Assembly (NCBI RefSeq): GCF_002002885.1
Contig: NZ_CP019510.1
Span: forward strand, 682,001-746,000
Direction: 5' to 3'
Source of the DNA: Janthinobacterium sp. LM6
GTDB lineage: Bacteria > Pseudomonadota > Gammaproteobacteria > Burkholderiales > Burkholderiaceae_D
DNA length: 64,000 bases
Shown: in pieces, positions 22,595 through 30,919 of the stretch
Numbering within the stretch: position 1 is the first letter of the stretch
Layout: every line of letters starts with the position of its first letter
Made by a program: the position numbers and the translations under genes
Notes under the pieces: model-generated
Databases searched by the model: none
What the model saw: only the letters and a program-made list of their open reading frames with translations
Told to the model about the DNA's origin: nothing

Positions 22595-24454
22595 ATGCAA
22601 ACTTTGACCTTCCTGCGCGCGCTGGGCTGTGCGCTACTTTGCCAGGTGACCCTGGCCGCGCACGCCGATCCCCTCAGCTACGCGCGCTACGACCAGGTGC
22701 GCACGCGCGACCTGCAGCTGGACCTGAAAGCCGACTTCAAGCAAAAGACGCTCTCCGGTTATGCCGAGCTGTCCTTGAACTGGATCGATCCGGCGGCGCG
22801 CACCCTGGTGCTCGATACGCGCGACCTGTCGATCGCGAAGGTGCAGGTACAGGACAAGCGCGGCGCGTGGCAGATGGCGCCGTACCAGCTGGACAAGGCC
22901 GACCCGGAAATGGGCCAGGCGCTGCGCATCACCACCACGGGCCAGCCGGGCAAGGTGCGCGTCTACTATCACACGGCGCCGAACGCCATCGCGCTGCAGT
23001 GGCTCACGCCGCAGCAGACCATGTCGGGCAAGCTGCCCTTCATGTTCAGCCAGTCGCAAAGCATCAATGCCCGTTCGTGGGTGCCGTCGCAGGATACGCC
23101 GGCCGTGCGTTTTACCTATAGCGCGCGCATCGATGCGCCAGCGGGCATGCGCGTCGTGATGAGCGCCGAGAATGAAGAAAAGGCGACGGGCAAGGGCGGC
23201 TGGAAATTCAGGATGCCGCAGCCGATTCCTTCGTACCTGCTGGCCATCGCCATCGGCGAACTGGAAGTGCGTAAACTCGGTCCCCGTTCCGCCGTATATG
23301 CCGAGCCGCCGCGCATCAAGGCGGCCGAGTACGAGCTGGCCGACACGGAAAAGATGATCCAGGCGGCCGAAGCGCTGTATGGCCCATATGGCTGGGGACG
23401 CTATGACATGATCGTGCTGCCGCCATCGTTCCCCTACGGCGGCATGGAAAACCCGCGCCTGACCTTCCTCACACCGACCATGATCGCGGGCGACCGCAGC
23501 CTGGTCGACCTGATCGCGCATGAACTGGCCCACTCGTGGTCGGGCAACCTGGTCACCAACGCGTCGTGGAAGCACATGTGGCTCAACGAAGGCTTTACCA
23601 CCTACGTCACCACGCGCATCGTCGAACAGCTGTATGGCAGCGAAGTGGCGCAGATGGGCGTGCAGGTCGACCAGGAAGAACTGGCCGCCTCGATCCGCGA
23701 ATTACCGGCGGCGAAAACGGCGCTGATCACGCGCGACGCGGACGCCAATCCGGCGGAAACGTACACGGACGATGGCATCATCTACCCGAAAGGCGCCTGG
23801 TTCCTGGCCACCATGGAGCGCCGTGCCGGTCGCGCCGTATTCGATCCCTTCCTGCGCGGCTGGTTCGACCAGCATGCGTTCCAGAGCGTGACGACGGAGC
23901 AGTTCGTCGCCTACCTGCGCAAGAACCTGCTGGCGCAGCATCCGGACGTGATGCCGGAAGCGGAACTCGATGAATGGCTGTATGGCACGGGCGTGCCGGC
24001 CAGCGCGCAGCGCGTCGTCTCACCGCGCCTGGTGCTGCTCGACCAGCATCGCGACGCCTGGCTCAAGGGGGAGCTGGCGACGAAGGACCTGGGCATGGAC
24101 AAGTGGATCGCCATCGAATCGATGCACTTCCTGAACGACATCAACAACAAGGCCAGCGCGGCGCAAATGCGCGAACTGGACCAGGTCTACGGCGTGGGCA
24201 AGAGCGGCAACAATGAAGTGGCTTACCGCTTCTACCTGGCCTCCGTGAACGCCGGCTACGACGTGCGGCAGCCCTTGCAGGCATTCCTCATGAGCGTGGG
24301 CCGCCAGAAGTTCGTCGTGCCCCTGTACAGTGCTTTGATGAATACGCCGCAAGGCCATGCCTGGGCCAAGGACGTGTATGCGCAGGCGCGCGAACGCTAC
24401 CACCCGGTGACGCAGGAAAGCGTCGATAAATTGATGGCCGCGCAAGCGCATTGA
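22595..24454 (+). CDS. Exported M1 aminopeptidase, leukotriene-A4-hydrolase-like
   Basis: 619 residues with a signal peptide (cleavage about residue 24, AAHA). It has zinc motif HELAH (309-313), E332 in WLNEGF, and substrate motif GGMENPRLTF just upstream, which together define M1 aminopeptidases. Overall length and the C-terminal helical-repeat region (about 460-619) match the LTA4-hydrolase/aminopeptidase-B branch. The signal peptide argues for peptide trimming in the periplasm. It precedes the serine-hydrolase gene by only 22 bp, so the two are likely co-transcribed. Confidence 0.93.
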   Translation: MQTLTFLRALGCALLCQVTLAAHADPLSYARYDQVRTRDLQLDLKADFKQKTLSGYAELSLNWIDPAARTLVLDTRDLSIAKVQVQDKRGAWQMAPYQLDKADPEMGQALRITTTGQPGKVRVYYHTAPNAIALQWLTPQQTMSGKLPFMFSQSQSINARSWVPSQDTPAVRFTYSARIDAPAGMRVVMSAENEEKATGKGGWKFRMPQPIPSYLLAIAIGELEVRKLGPRSAVYAEPPRIKAAEYELADTEKMIQAAEALYGPYGWGRYDMIVLPPSFPYGGMENPRLTFLTPTMIAGDRSLVDLIAHELAHSWSGNLVTNASWKHMWLNEGFTTYVTTRIVEQLYGSEVAQMGVQVDQEELAASIRELPAAKTALITRDADANPAETYTDDGIIYPKGAWFLATMERRAGRAVFDPFLRGWFDQHAFQSVTTEQFVAYLRKNLLAQHPDVMPEAELDEWLYGTGVPASAQRVVSPRLVLLDQHRDAWLKGELATKDLGMDKWIAIESMHFLNDINNKASAAQMRELDQVYGVGKSGNNEVAYRFYLASVNAGYDVRQPLQAFLMSVGRQKFVVPLYSALMNTPQGHAWAKDVYAQARERYHPVTQESVDKLMAAQAH

Positions 24455-24476
24455 ACCTTCTTTGGATATCCTGATC

Positions 24477-26114
24477 ATGCATACCATGAACCGTCTCGCC
24501 GCCGCCATCGTGCTGGCGTTTTCCAGCATCGCCGTGCCGGCGCTGGCCTTTGACGCCGCCCCCGTCGTTGCCGCTGCACCGGCGCCCGCGCCTGCCTTCG
24601 ATCTTGAGCGCGACGTCGCCACCGCCCTGAAGGTGTTCGACGTGCCCGGCATGGCGATCGCCATCGTCAAGGATGGCAAGGTCATCATCGCCAGGGGCTT
24701 TGGCGTCCGCAAGCTGGGTGAACCGGCCGCCGTCGACGCGCAGACCCTGTTCGAAGTGGCATCGAACTCGAAGGGCTTCACGGCCGCCGCACTGGCCATG
24801 CTGGTCGACGAGGGCAAGCTGGCCTGGGACGATCCCGTCACCAAGCATCTGCCCGGCTTCCAGATGCACGATTCCTACGTGACGGGTGCCATGACCATCC
24901 GCGATTTGCTGACGCACCGCAGCGGCCTGGGACTGGGCGCGGGCGACTTGCTGTGGTGGCCGACCACCACGTTCAGCACCGACGAGATCATCGAGAAGCT
25001 GCGCTACATCCGCCCGGCCACGAGTTTTCGCAACAGCTATGCCTACGATAACCTGCTGTATATCGTGGCCGGCAAGATCATCGCCGACAAGGCGGGAAAA
25101 AGCTGGGGCGAGGCCATGCATGAACGCATCCTGGCGCCGCTGGGCATGACGGGCACCACCACCAGCCTGCTTGAAAACGCGGGCAATCCCGACGTCGCCA
25201 GTGCGCACAGCAAGATCGACGGCAAGATCGCCGCCGTCAAGTCCATGCCCGTGCCGAACGCCGTGGGCGCCGTCGGCATCAACACGAATGCGGAAGATAT
25301 CGCCAAGTGGATGATGGTGCTGCTCGACGGTGGCAAGATCGCCGGCGTGAAGGACAGGGACGGCAAGGATGCGCGCCTGTTCAGCGAAAAGCAGGGCCGC
25401 GAAATGTGGACGGCGCAAACGCCGATTAAGATTTCCGAGCCGAAGCCGGCGCTGGCCGCGACGAAACCGAATTTCAGCGCATATGGCCTGGGCTTCCAGC
25501 TGCGCGACTACAAGGGCATGAAAGTGGCCATGCACGGCGGCGCGCTGCAGGGATTTTATTCGCGCGTGGTGATGGTGCCGGAAGCAAAGCTGGGCGTGGC
25601 CATTCTGACCAATGCGGAAAACGGCGGTTCCATGACGGCGCTGCAATGGCGCATCCTCGACCATTACCTGCAGGCGGCGCCATCGGACTGGCTCGCGCTG
25701 GTGGCCAAGGTGGAGCAGGACCAGCATGCGGAGGAAGTCAAGAAGCAGGGCAAGGCGTCGAGCGCGCGCGCAGCCAAATCGCAGCCGTCGCTGCCGCTGG
25801 CGGCGTACGACGGCGAGTACGAGGATGCCTGGTATGGCAAGGTCGTGATCAAGCCCGAGGGCAAGAAGCACATCCTCAGTTTTACGCGCACGCCGGACCT
25901 GACGGGCGAGCTGGAACACTGGCAGCACGACACCTTCATCGTGCGCTGGAAAGAGCGCAATTTCAACGCTGATGCGTACGTGACGTTCTCGCTCAATCCC
26001 GATGGCAGTATCGACCGCGTGAAGATGGCGCCCGTGTCGGCCGAGACGGATTTCAGCTATGACTTCCAGGACTTGAGTCTGGTGCCGGTGAAGGCGAAGG
26101 AAGGCAAGAAGTAA
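24477..26114 (+). CDS. Exported serine hydrolase of the beta-lactamase/PBP-like family
   Basis: 545 residues. Signal peptide (to about residue 24, PALA), then the class-C beta-lactamase/esterase fold: S96-x-x-K99 (SNSK), Y190-D-N192 (YDN) and HGG (MHGGALQGF, about 350). The C-terminal about 100 residues (AAYDGEYEDAWYGK onward) match the DUF3471-type accessory domain common in these hydrolases. Substrates in the family range from D-amino-acid peptides to esters and small lactams; resistance activity cannot be assumed. ATG 24477 is preferred over an upstream TTG. Confidence 0.92.
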   Translation: MHTMNRLAAAIVLAFSSIAVPALAFDAAPVVAAAPAPAPAFDLERDVATALKVFDVPGMAIAIVKDGKVIIARGFGVRKLGEPAAVDAQTLFEVASNSKGFTAAALAMLVDEGKLAWDDPVTKHLPGFQMHDSYVTGAMTIRDLLTHRSGLGLGAGDLLWWPTTTFSTDEIIEKLRYIRPATSFRNSYAYDNLLYIVAGKIIADKAGKSWGEAMHERILAPLGMTGTTTSLLENAGNPDVASAHSKIDGKIAAVKSMPVPNAVGAVGINTNAEDIAKWMMVLLDGGKIAGVKDRDGKDARLFSEKQGREMWTAQTPIKISEPKPALAATKPNFSAYGLGFQLRDYKGMKVAMHGGALQGFYSRVVMVPEAKLGVAILTNAENGGSMTALQWRILDHYLQAAPSDWLALVAKVEQDQHAEEVKKQGKASSARAAKSQPSLPLAAYDGEYEDAWYGKVVIKPEGKKHILSFTRTPDLTGELEHWQHDTFIVRWKERNFNADAYVTFSLNPDGSIDRVKMAPVSAETDFSYDFQDLSLVPVKAKEGKK

Positions 26115-26120
26115 AAGCAG

Positions 26121-26146
26121 AAGGCCACCGCGAGGTGGCCTTTTTT
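26121..26146. terminator. Bidirectional terminator
   Basis: AAGGCCACC / GGTGGCCTT stem with 4-nt loop, T-run on the plus side and A-run on the minus side, sitting exactly between the convergent serine-hydrolase and methyltransferase genes. Confidence 0.9.
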
Positions 26147-26149
26147 ACG

Positions 26150-26980
26150 CTATGGCTTGACGAATTTCAGGGTCATGCGGTCGCTCTCGCCGATGGCCGT
26201 GTACTTGGCGCGCTCCACCTCCTTGTTGGCGTAGGTGGGAGGCAGCGCCCAGACGCCGCCCTCATGGTCCGCCGTGTCCTTGGGATTGGCGTTGATTTCC
26301 GACTTGGCTGCCAGTTTGAAACCGGCGTTTTCCGCCAGCTTGATCACATACGCTTCGTGTATGTAGCCGCTGCTGGCCGTGGCATCCTGCGTCTTGTTCG
26401 CAGGCAGGCGGTGCTCGATGACGCCGAACACGCCGCCCGGTTTCAGGCTGTCATACACTTCCTTGAACAGGGTTTTCATGCCCTCGTCGCCGATGGGTAT
26501 CCAGTTGTGGATATTGCGAAAGGTGAGCACCATGTCGGCCTTGCCCTTGGGCGCGATGCGGTAGGTGGTTGGGGGCGCGAAGGCGCCGAGTTCCACCTTG
26601 CCGAAAGCGGCCGGGTTGGCGTCGAGTTTTTGCTGGAAGCGCGCCGCACCACGGCGTGCGCCTTCGCTGCTTGACTGCGGGTCGTTGCCGGCGGCGATCA
26701 GCTTGCCGTGGTCGCGCAGGTAGGGCGCCAGAATTTCCGTGTACCAGCCGCCGCCAGGCGCCAGCTCCACCACCGTCATGTTCGGCTTGATGCCGAAAAA
26801 CGTCAGCGTTTCATACGGGTGGCGGGCGCTGTCACGCAGCGCGTTGGCCGGCGTGCGCGCACTGCCGGCGATGGCGGCCTTCAGTGCCGCGTCGCCCGCA
26901 TTGGCGGCCAGTGCCACGCCGCTGCCGCCACAGGCCAGCATGGCCGTCAGGGCCGCGGCCAGGGATACTCGCTTCATCAT
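26150..26980 (-). CDS. Exported class I SAM-dependent methyltransferase-like protein
   Basis: 276 residues. A clear signal peptide (KRVSLAAALTAML, then GVALA|ANA) precedes a Rossmann methyltransferase core with motif I VVELAPGGGWYTEILAP and post-motif LKPGGVFGVIEHR. Similar exported methyltransferase-like proteins are common in proteobacteria, but their role is unknown because SAM is not expected in the periplasm. The upstream sequence GGAGCAT followed by ATGATGATG leaves the exact start ambiguous by one or two codons; 26980 gives the best spacing. Confidence 0.88.
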   Translation of the reverse strand: MMKRVSLAAALTAMLACGGSGVALAANAGDAALKAAIAGSARTPANALRDSARHPYETLTFFGIKPNMTVVELAPGGGWYTEILAPYLRDHGKLIAAGNDPQSSSEGARRGAARFQQKLDANPAAFGKVELGAFAPPTTYRIAPKGKADMVLTFRNIHNWIPIGDEGMKTLFKEVYDSLKPGGVFGVIEHRLPANKTQDATASSGYIHEAYVIKLAENAGFKLAAKSEINANPKDTADHEGGVWALPPTYANKEVERAKYTAIGESDRMTLKFVKP

Positions 26981-27065
26981 CATATGCTCCATGCGTGATT
27001 GGATCGGTTGGTCAATTGGTGGCGATCGCCATCAACGCCGATCATCGGGCAAGCACGCTGGCCGG

Positions 27066-27725
27066 TCAAGCGGATTCCGTACCCCATGCGGCGGCATACG
27101 CGGGCATGTCGCTGGTGTTGAGCGCATCGGCGATGGCCGCGCCACGGCCGTGCGTAAAGGGCAGTTCGCCCGTCCAGACGGCGTGCGCCATGTCGCCCGC
27201 ATCGTCGAGCGGGCCGCCCTTGCGCTGCTTGACGGCGCATTCGTCAAGCGCGATGCGCAGCACGGTGGTGGCCGCGTATTCCTTGGCGCTGCCGCCACGC
27301 ACGTGCGCCAGGCGTCCCGGCGCCAGCTTGTCCATCAGCGCGTCCATGGCCGCATGCTGCTGGCCGATGTCGCTGACTTTTTCAAACTGCCCGTACACCA
27401 TCGCCGAACGGTAGTTCATGGTGTGATTGAAGGCGGAGCGCGCCAGTACCAGGCCATCGAGATGGGTCACCGTCACGCAGACGTCCGTATCGCGCAGCAG
27501 CTGCTTGAGCATGCGGCTGCCGTTCGAGCTGTGGATGTACAGGTGGCCATCGATGCGCCAGCAGGCGGTCGGGATGCAATGGTTTCCTTGCTCGTCCTGG
27601 AAGGCGATATGGCACAGGTAGGCGGCGTCGAGGACGGCGTACAGGGTGGCTTGTTCGTAGCTGGCCAGTTCGGCGACGCGGCGCACGCGGGTACGGGGGC
27701 TGGGGGGCAGGGCGGTAGCGGTCAT
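27066..27725 (-). CDS. Pyridoxamine 5'-phosphate oxidase-like flavoprotein (NimA/PPOX-2 type)
   Basis: 219 residues. Split-barrel FMN-binding fold with the pattern CHIAFQDEQGNHCIPT...HLYIHSSNGSRMLKQL seen in the Pyridox_ox_2 (NimA-like) group rather than in true PdxH. The partner gene across the divergent promoter is a MocR-type regulator, a common arrangement in which MocR controls vitamin B6 or flavin-dependent enzymes. ATG 27725 is preferred; the frame continues upstream to 27773 but runs into the promoter region. Confidence 0.88.
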   Translation of the reverse strand: MTATALPPSPRTRVRRVAELASYEQATLYAVLDAAYLCHIAFQDEQGNHCIPTACWRIDGHLYIHSSNGSRMLKQLLRDTDVCVTVTHLDGLVLARSAFNHTMNYRSAMVYGQFEKVSDIGQQHAAMDALMDKLAPGRLAHVRGGSAKEYAATTVLRIALDECAVKQRKGGPLDDAGDMAHAVWTGELPFTHGRGAAIADALNTSDMPAYAAAWGTESA

Positions 27726-27772
27726 CGTGGAAGTCCCGTTGGTTGAAGAAGCAGGCCGCACTATAATCGGCA

Positions 27773-27817
27773 TCTGGCTCTGAAAAAAGATCCAGAACCG
27801 AAAAATAATTTAGAGCC
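27773..27817. promoter_or_regulatory. Divergent MocR/PPOX operator region
   Basis: The 109-bp intergenic region has GGCTCTGA (27776-27783) and TTAGAGCC (27810-27817), a 7-of-8 inverted repeat. An inner pair TCTGG / CCAGA (27773-27777, 27791-27795) is also present. A TATAGT-like -10 for the PPOX gene lies beside it on the minus strand (27761-27766). Such repeats near a divergent mocR gene are the expected autoregulatory sites. Confidence 0.5.
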
Positions 27818-27834
27818 ATGCTTGAAGGATGTAT

Positions 27835-29307
27835 ATGGATTTTGCTTTGCTGCTCAGTGCATTCGAGCGCGCGCACCGCGAGCTGGGCTGGCCGCGCCAG
27901 CGCCTGCTGCATGAGTGCTTGCGCGCGGCGATCCGCGGCGGGCAGCTGGCGCCCGGCACGCGGCTGGCCGCCACGCGCGTGCTGGCGGCTGAACTGGGGC
28001 TGGCGCGCAATACCGTGCTGTACGCCTACGAGCAATTGGCCAGCGAAGGGTTTGTCTTGCCGGACCGGCGCGGCACCGTTGTCGCTGGCAGCGCCGGCAT
28101 GCCGGAAGCTGTGCCGGTGGCCGGGAGCAAGGACGGCTTGTCGCGCCGCGCGCAGCATTTGCGCGGCGTGGCGGGACAGGATGTGAATGCATCGGTAGTG
28201 TTTCCCGCCGACGCCATGGGCGCGTTTGCGCCTGGCGTGCCGGCGCTCGATGCGTTTCCACTGGCGCAGTGGCGGCGCATGCTGGACCGCGCGTGGCGCG
28301 CGCTGACGCCGCGCCAGCTCAATTACGGCGACCCGGCCGGCGAGCCGCAACTGCGCATGGCCATCGCCGAGCATTTGCGCGCCGCGCGCGGCGTCGTCTG
28401 CGATGCGGGTCAGGTGTTCATCACGGATGGCACGCAAAGCAGCCTCGATGTCTGCCTGCGCGCCTTTGCCGACCAGGGCGACACCTTGTGGATCGAGCAT
28501 CCCGGCTATGGCGGCGCGCTGGCGGCGGGCCGTGGCGCCGGCTTGCAGGTGGCCGGTATCGCGGTCGACATGGATGGCATCGCGCCCACGGATGACGACT
28601 GGCGCGATACGCCGCCGCGCCTGATCTACACGACGCCGTCACACCAGTATCCGACGGGCAGCGTGCTCAGTCCCGCGCGCCGCATGGCGCTGCTCGAACG
28701 CGCGCGCGCCGTCGGCGCCCTGATCATCGAAGACGATTACGACAGCGAATTTCGCCACGGCGGCCCGCCACTGGCCGCGATGCAGGGACTGGTGGCCGAC
28801 GCGCCCGTTGTGTACCTGGGGACCTTCAGCAAGACCATGTTTCCCGCCTTGCGCATCGCCTTTATCGTCGTGCCGGCCGCGCTGGCCGGGGCCTTCGCGC
28901 AGATGCAGGCGCAGGGTGCCGCGCGGGGGAGGGTGGCGGAACAGCTGGCGCTGGCCGAGTTCCTGCGCAGCGGCCTGTTTGCGCGCCACGTGCGGCGCAT
29001 GCGCCGGCTGTATCGCCAGCGCCGCGACGCCTTGAGCGAGGCGCTGCAGCGCCATGCGTGCGCGGGCGCGTCCATCCATGGCGGCACGGCCGGCATGCAC
29101 CTGGCGCTGCGTTTTCACGATCGCGCATGGGATGACCTGGCGCTGAGCCGCAGCGCCGCGCTGGACGGCATCGTGGCGCTGGCCCTGTCCGCGCATGGCA
29201 CGGGAGATGCGGGGTGCTGGAACGGTTTCCTGCTCGGTTATGCCCAGGTGCCGGCCGAGAGCATGGATGGCCTGGCGCGCCGCCTGGGCGGGCTGCTGCG
29301 GGCGTGA
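27835..29307 (+). CDS. MocR-type (GntR/aminotransferase fusion) transcriptional regulator
   Basis: 490 residues. N-terminal GntR winged helix (about 15-85, with LARNTVLYAYEQLASEGF) joined to a fold-type I aminotransferase domain (about 110-490). The PLP-binding lysine is K333 in LGTFSKTMFPALR, and EDDYDSEFRH gives the Asp that holds the pyridine ring. MocR proteins sense PLP or its adducts; PdxR is the best-known example. ATG 27835 has GAAGGA spaced 5 nt; ATG 27829 overlaps that Shine-Dalgarno. It is divergent from a PPOX-like gene that it probably controls. Confidence 0.92.
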   Translation: MDFALLLSAFERAHRELGWPRQRLLHECLRAAIRGGQLAPGTRLAATRVLAAELGLARNTVLYAYEQLASEGFVLPDRRGTVVAGSAGMPEAVPVAGSKDGLSRRAQHLRGVAGQDVNASVVFPADAMGAFAPGVPALDAFPLAQWRRMLDRAWRALTPRQLNYGDPAGEPQLRMAIAEHLRAARGVVCDAGQVFITDGTQSSLDVCLRAFADQGDTLWIEHPGYGGALAAGRGAGLQVAGIAVDMDGIAPTDDDWRDTPPRLIYTTPSHQYPTGSVLSPARRMALLERARAVGALIIEDDYDSEFRHGGPPLAAMQGLVADAPVVYLGTFSKTMFPALRIAFIVVPAALAGAFAQMQAQGAARGRVAEQLALAEFLRSGLFARHVRRMRRLYRQRRDALSEALQRHACAGASIHGGTAGMHLALRFHDRAWDDLALSRSAALDGIVALALSAHGTGDAGCWNGFLLGYAQVPAESMDGLARRLGGLLRA

Positions 29308-29317
29308 TGCAGCTAGC

Positions 29318-30097
29318 TTATTGCTGGTCCTGCATCCACTGCTTCAAGCCGTTGACCCAGTTCTTGGCAGGCAGGTTGAACTGCTTCCTGATGGTGGCGG
29401 CGCGTTCGTATAAATCGCTGAAGTCGAGCGACGGCGATTTTTTGAAGGCCAGCACGACGATGTTTTCATCTTCCATTTCCGGCACCCAGACGACGGCGTC
29501 GAAAACCAGTTCCATCGCCTGCAAATTCTTGTCGTAGTTGGGGAAGTCGCCGAAGACATTCGTGCACATGATGCCGTCGTCCGTCAGGCAGTCGAAGCAA
29601 GCCTGGTAGAACTCGGGCGTGTCGAGCACGGGGCCGCGCGCGTCTTCGTCGTACAGATCCACTTGCAGCGCATCGACGGTGCCGTGGTTGGCCGGATCGA
29701 GCACGAAGTCGAGCGCATTCATTTCGCGCACGTCGAGGCGCGCGTCGTTCGGCGGCAGCGCGAACTGGGCGCCGCAGATGGCGATCACGTTCGGGTTGAG
29801 TTCGATGGCCGTGACCGTGGCGTCGGGGAAGCGGCGGTAGCTGAATTTGGTCAGCGCGGCGCTGCCCAGGCCCAGCTGCACGATGCGTTTGGGCTGCGTC
29901 TTGAACAGCATCCACATCATCATCATCTGTACGTATTCGAGCTCGATGGCGTCGGGCTTGTCCAGGCGCATGGCGCCCTGCACCCACTTGGTCCCCAGGT
30001 GCAGGTAGCGGATGCCGCGGTGTTCGGTGGTGGTGGCAGGCGGGTGGCCCGGGTGGCTGAAAGCGGTATGGCTGGTGGAGGTAAAGTCGGTCGTCAT
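29318..30097 (-). CDS. Spermine/spermidine synthase-like methyltransferase-fold protein
   Basis: 259 residues. Contains the SpeE-type nucleotide-binding core (QLGLGSAALTKF, then VTAIELNPNVI) and the acidic VDLYDEDARG region with PEFYQACFDCL. It lacks the N-terminal tetramerisation domain length of classical SpeE and no speD neighbour is present. It is best called spermidine-synthase-like; other members of this fold are fused to membrane domains or have no polyamine role. It is convergent with the mocR gene, with a 10-bp gap. Confidence 0.85.
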   Translation of the reverse strand: MTTDFTSTSHTAFSHPGHPPATTTEHRGIRYLHLGTKWVQGAMRLDKPDAIELEYVQMMMMWMLFKTQPKRIVQLGLGSAALTKFSYRRFPDATVTAIELNPNVIAICGAQFALPPNDARLDVREMNALDFVLDPANHGTVDALQVDLYDEDARGPVLDTPEFYQACFDCLTDDGIMCTNVFGDFPNYDKNLQAMELVFDAVVWVPEMEDENIVVLAFKKSPSLDFSDLYERAATIRKQFNLPAKNWVNGLKQWMQDQQ

Positions 30098-30123
30098 GGC
30101 GCCAGTTTAGCAGCCGGCTGAAA

Positions 30124-30145
30124 AAAAGACGCCGCGGCGTCTTTT
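30124..30145 (-). terminator. Terminator of PEP-CTERM gene
   Basis: A 22-bp perfect palindrome (AAAAGACGCCG / CGGCGTCTTTT) followed on the minus strand by further T residues, 12 bp after the PEP-CTERM stop codon. Confidence 0.88.
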
Positions 30146-30156
30146 GGGTGGGGAGC

Positions 30157-30681
30157 TCAAGATTGCTTGCGGCGTCGTGCCAGGAAGCCCAGTACGCCCA
30201 GGCCGGCCAGCAGCATGCCATAGGTTTCTGGTTCAGGAACGGGGGCCAGGTTCAGGTTGAAGGTGCCGCCATAGCTGCCGCCATTGCTGTTGCCCATCAC
30301 GGTGAGGACCATCGGGCCGTTGAACAGCAGGTTGGTTGGCGCTAGCACCTCGCCTTGGGCATAGCCGAAGACGGTGGGTCCGCCAAAGCCCGTCAGGGCG
30401 ATGCCGTTCAGGTTGGCACTGCTGAAGTTGATGGACGAAGCATCGCTGCCCGTGACCGACAGGTTGGCCAGGAAGGCTTGCGCGGTCGAACCGAAAGTGG
30501 CGTCGGGCGTGAAGGTGAAGGTGTCGGTAAAGTCGCCGAGCGGACTGGGCGTGGCGTTGAAACCGCCCGTCCACAGGTTGCCGGTGGTGTTGGTCAGGTC
30601 CACGTTGTACGCTGTTGCCTGCGCTACGCCGATGGAAGCCGCGCTCAAGAGTGCTACTGCGATGAGTGATTTCAGTTTCAT
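30157..30681 (-). CDS. PEP-CTERM sorting domain protein
   Basis: 174 residues. Signal peptide (MKLKSLIAVALLSAASIGVA|QA), a beta-rich Thr/Ser/Asn/Gly-rich middle with a single-domain exoprotein look, and a C-terminal PEP-CTERM tail: VPEPETYGMLL, hydrophobic helix, then ARRRKQS. PEP-CTERM proteins are processed by exosortase EpsH/XrtA and tied to exopolysaccharide and biofilm formation; no exosortase gene is in this window. It is monocistronic, with its own promoter (TTGACA-17-TAATTT) and terminator. GGGGA precedes ATG 30681. Confidence 0.93.
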   Translation of the reverse strand: MKLKSLIAVALLSAASIGVAQATAYNVDLTNTTGNLWTGGFNATPSPLGDFTDTFTFTPDATFGSTAQAFLANLSVTGSDASSINFSSANLNGIALTGFGGPTVFGYAQGEVLAPTNLLFNGPMVLTVMGNSNGGSYGGTFNLNLAPVPEPETYGMLLAGLGVLGFLARRRKQS

Positions 30682-30735
30682 TTTTATCCCCGCGAAAAAA
30701 CGATTAATGTTTCAAAAAAACCGTACCGCTCAGAT

Positions 30736-30764
30736 AAATTATCGCCAGGACATTTCATTGTCAA
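30736..30764 (-). promoter_or_regulatory. Sigma70 promoter of PEP-CTERM gene
   Basis: On the minus strand, consensus -35 TTGACA (30759-30764), 17-bp spacer, -10 TAATTT (30736-30741); about 50 nt of leader to the ATG. Confidence 0.8.
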
Positions 30765-30766
30765 TG

Positions 30767-30802
30767 AGCTATTTTTATATCATTATGCAAACTTAAATAG
30801 CT
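30767..30802. repeat. AT-rich dyad upstream of PEP-CTERM promoter
   Basis: Perfect inverted repeat AGCTATTT (30767-30774) and AAATAGCT (30795-30802), directly upstream of the -35 box of the PEP-CTERM promoter. Candidate activator or repressor site. The remaining 30803-30919 is AT-rich with no gene visible. Confidence 0.45.
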
Positions 30803-30919
30803 TATTTCTAACACACGGGCATGGCGCTTGCGATGTTGCAATATTAAAAACTATAATTATCAATATAATACAGAAAAATAATCGCGCAGTATGTGATGGA
30901 AAAATCGTTGCGCCAGTAA

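Noticed and set aside
24477..26114. Calling the serine hydrolase a beta-lactamase resistance gene
   Set aside because: SxxK and YxN motifs are shared with esterases and peptidases, and the C-terminal DUF3471-like domain fits those; no evidence for antibiotic hydrolysis.
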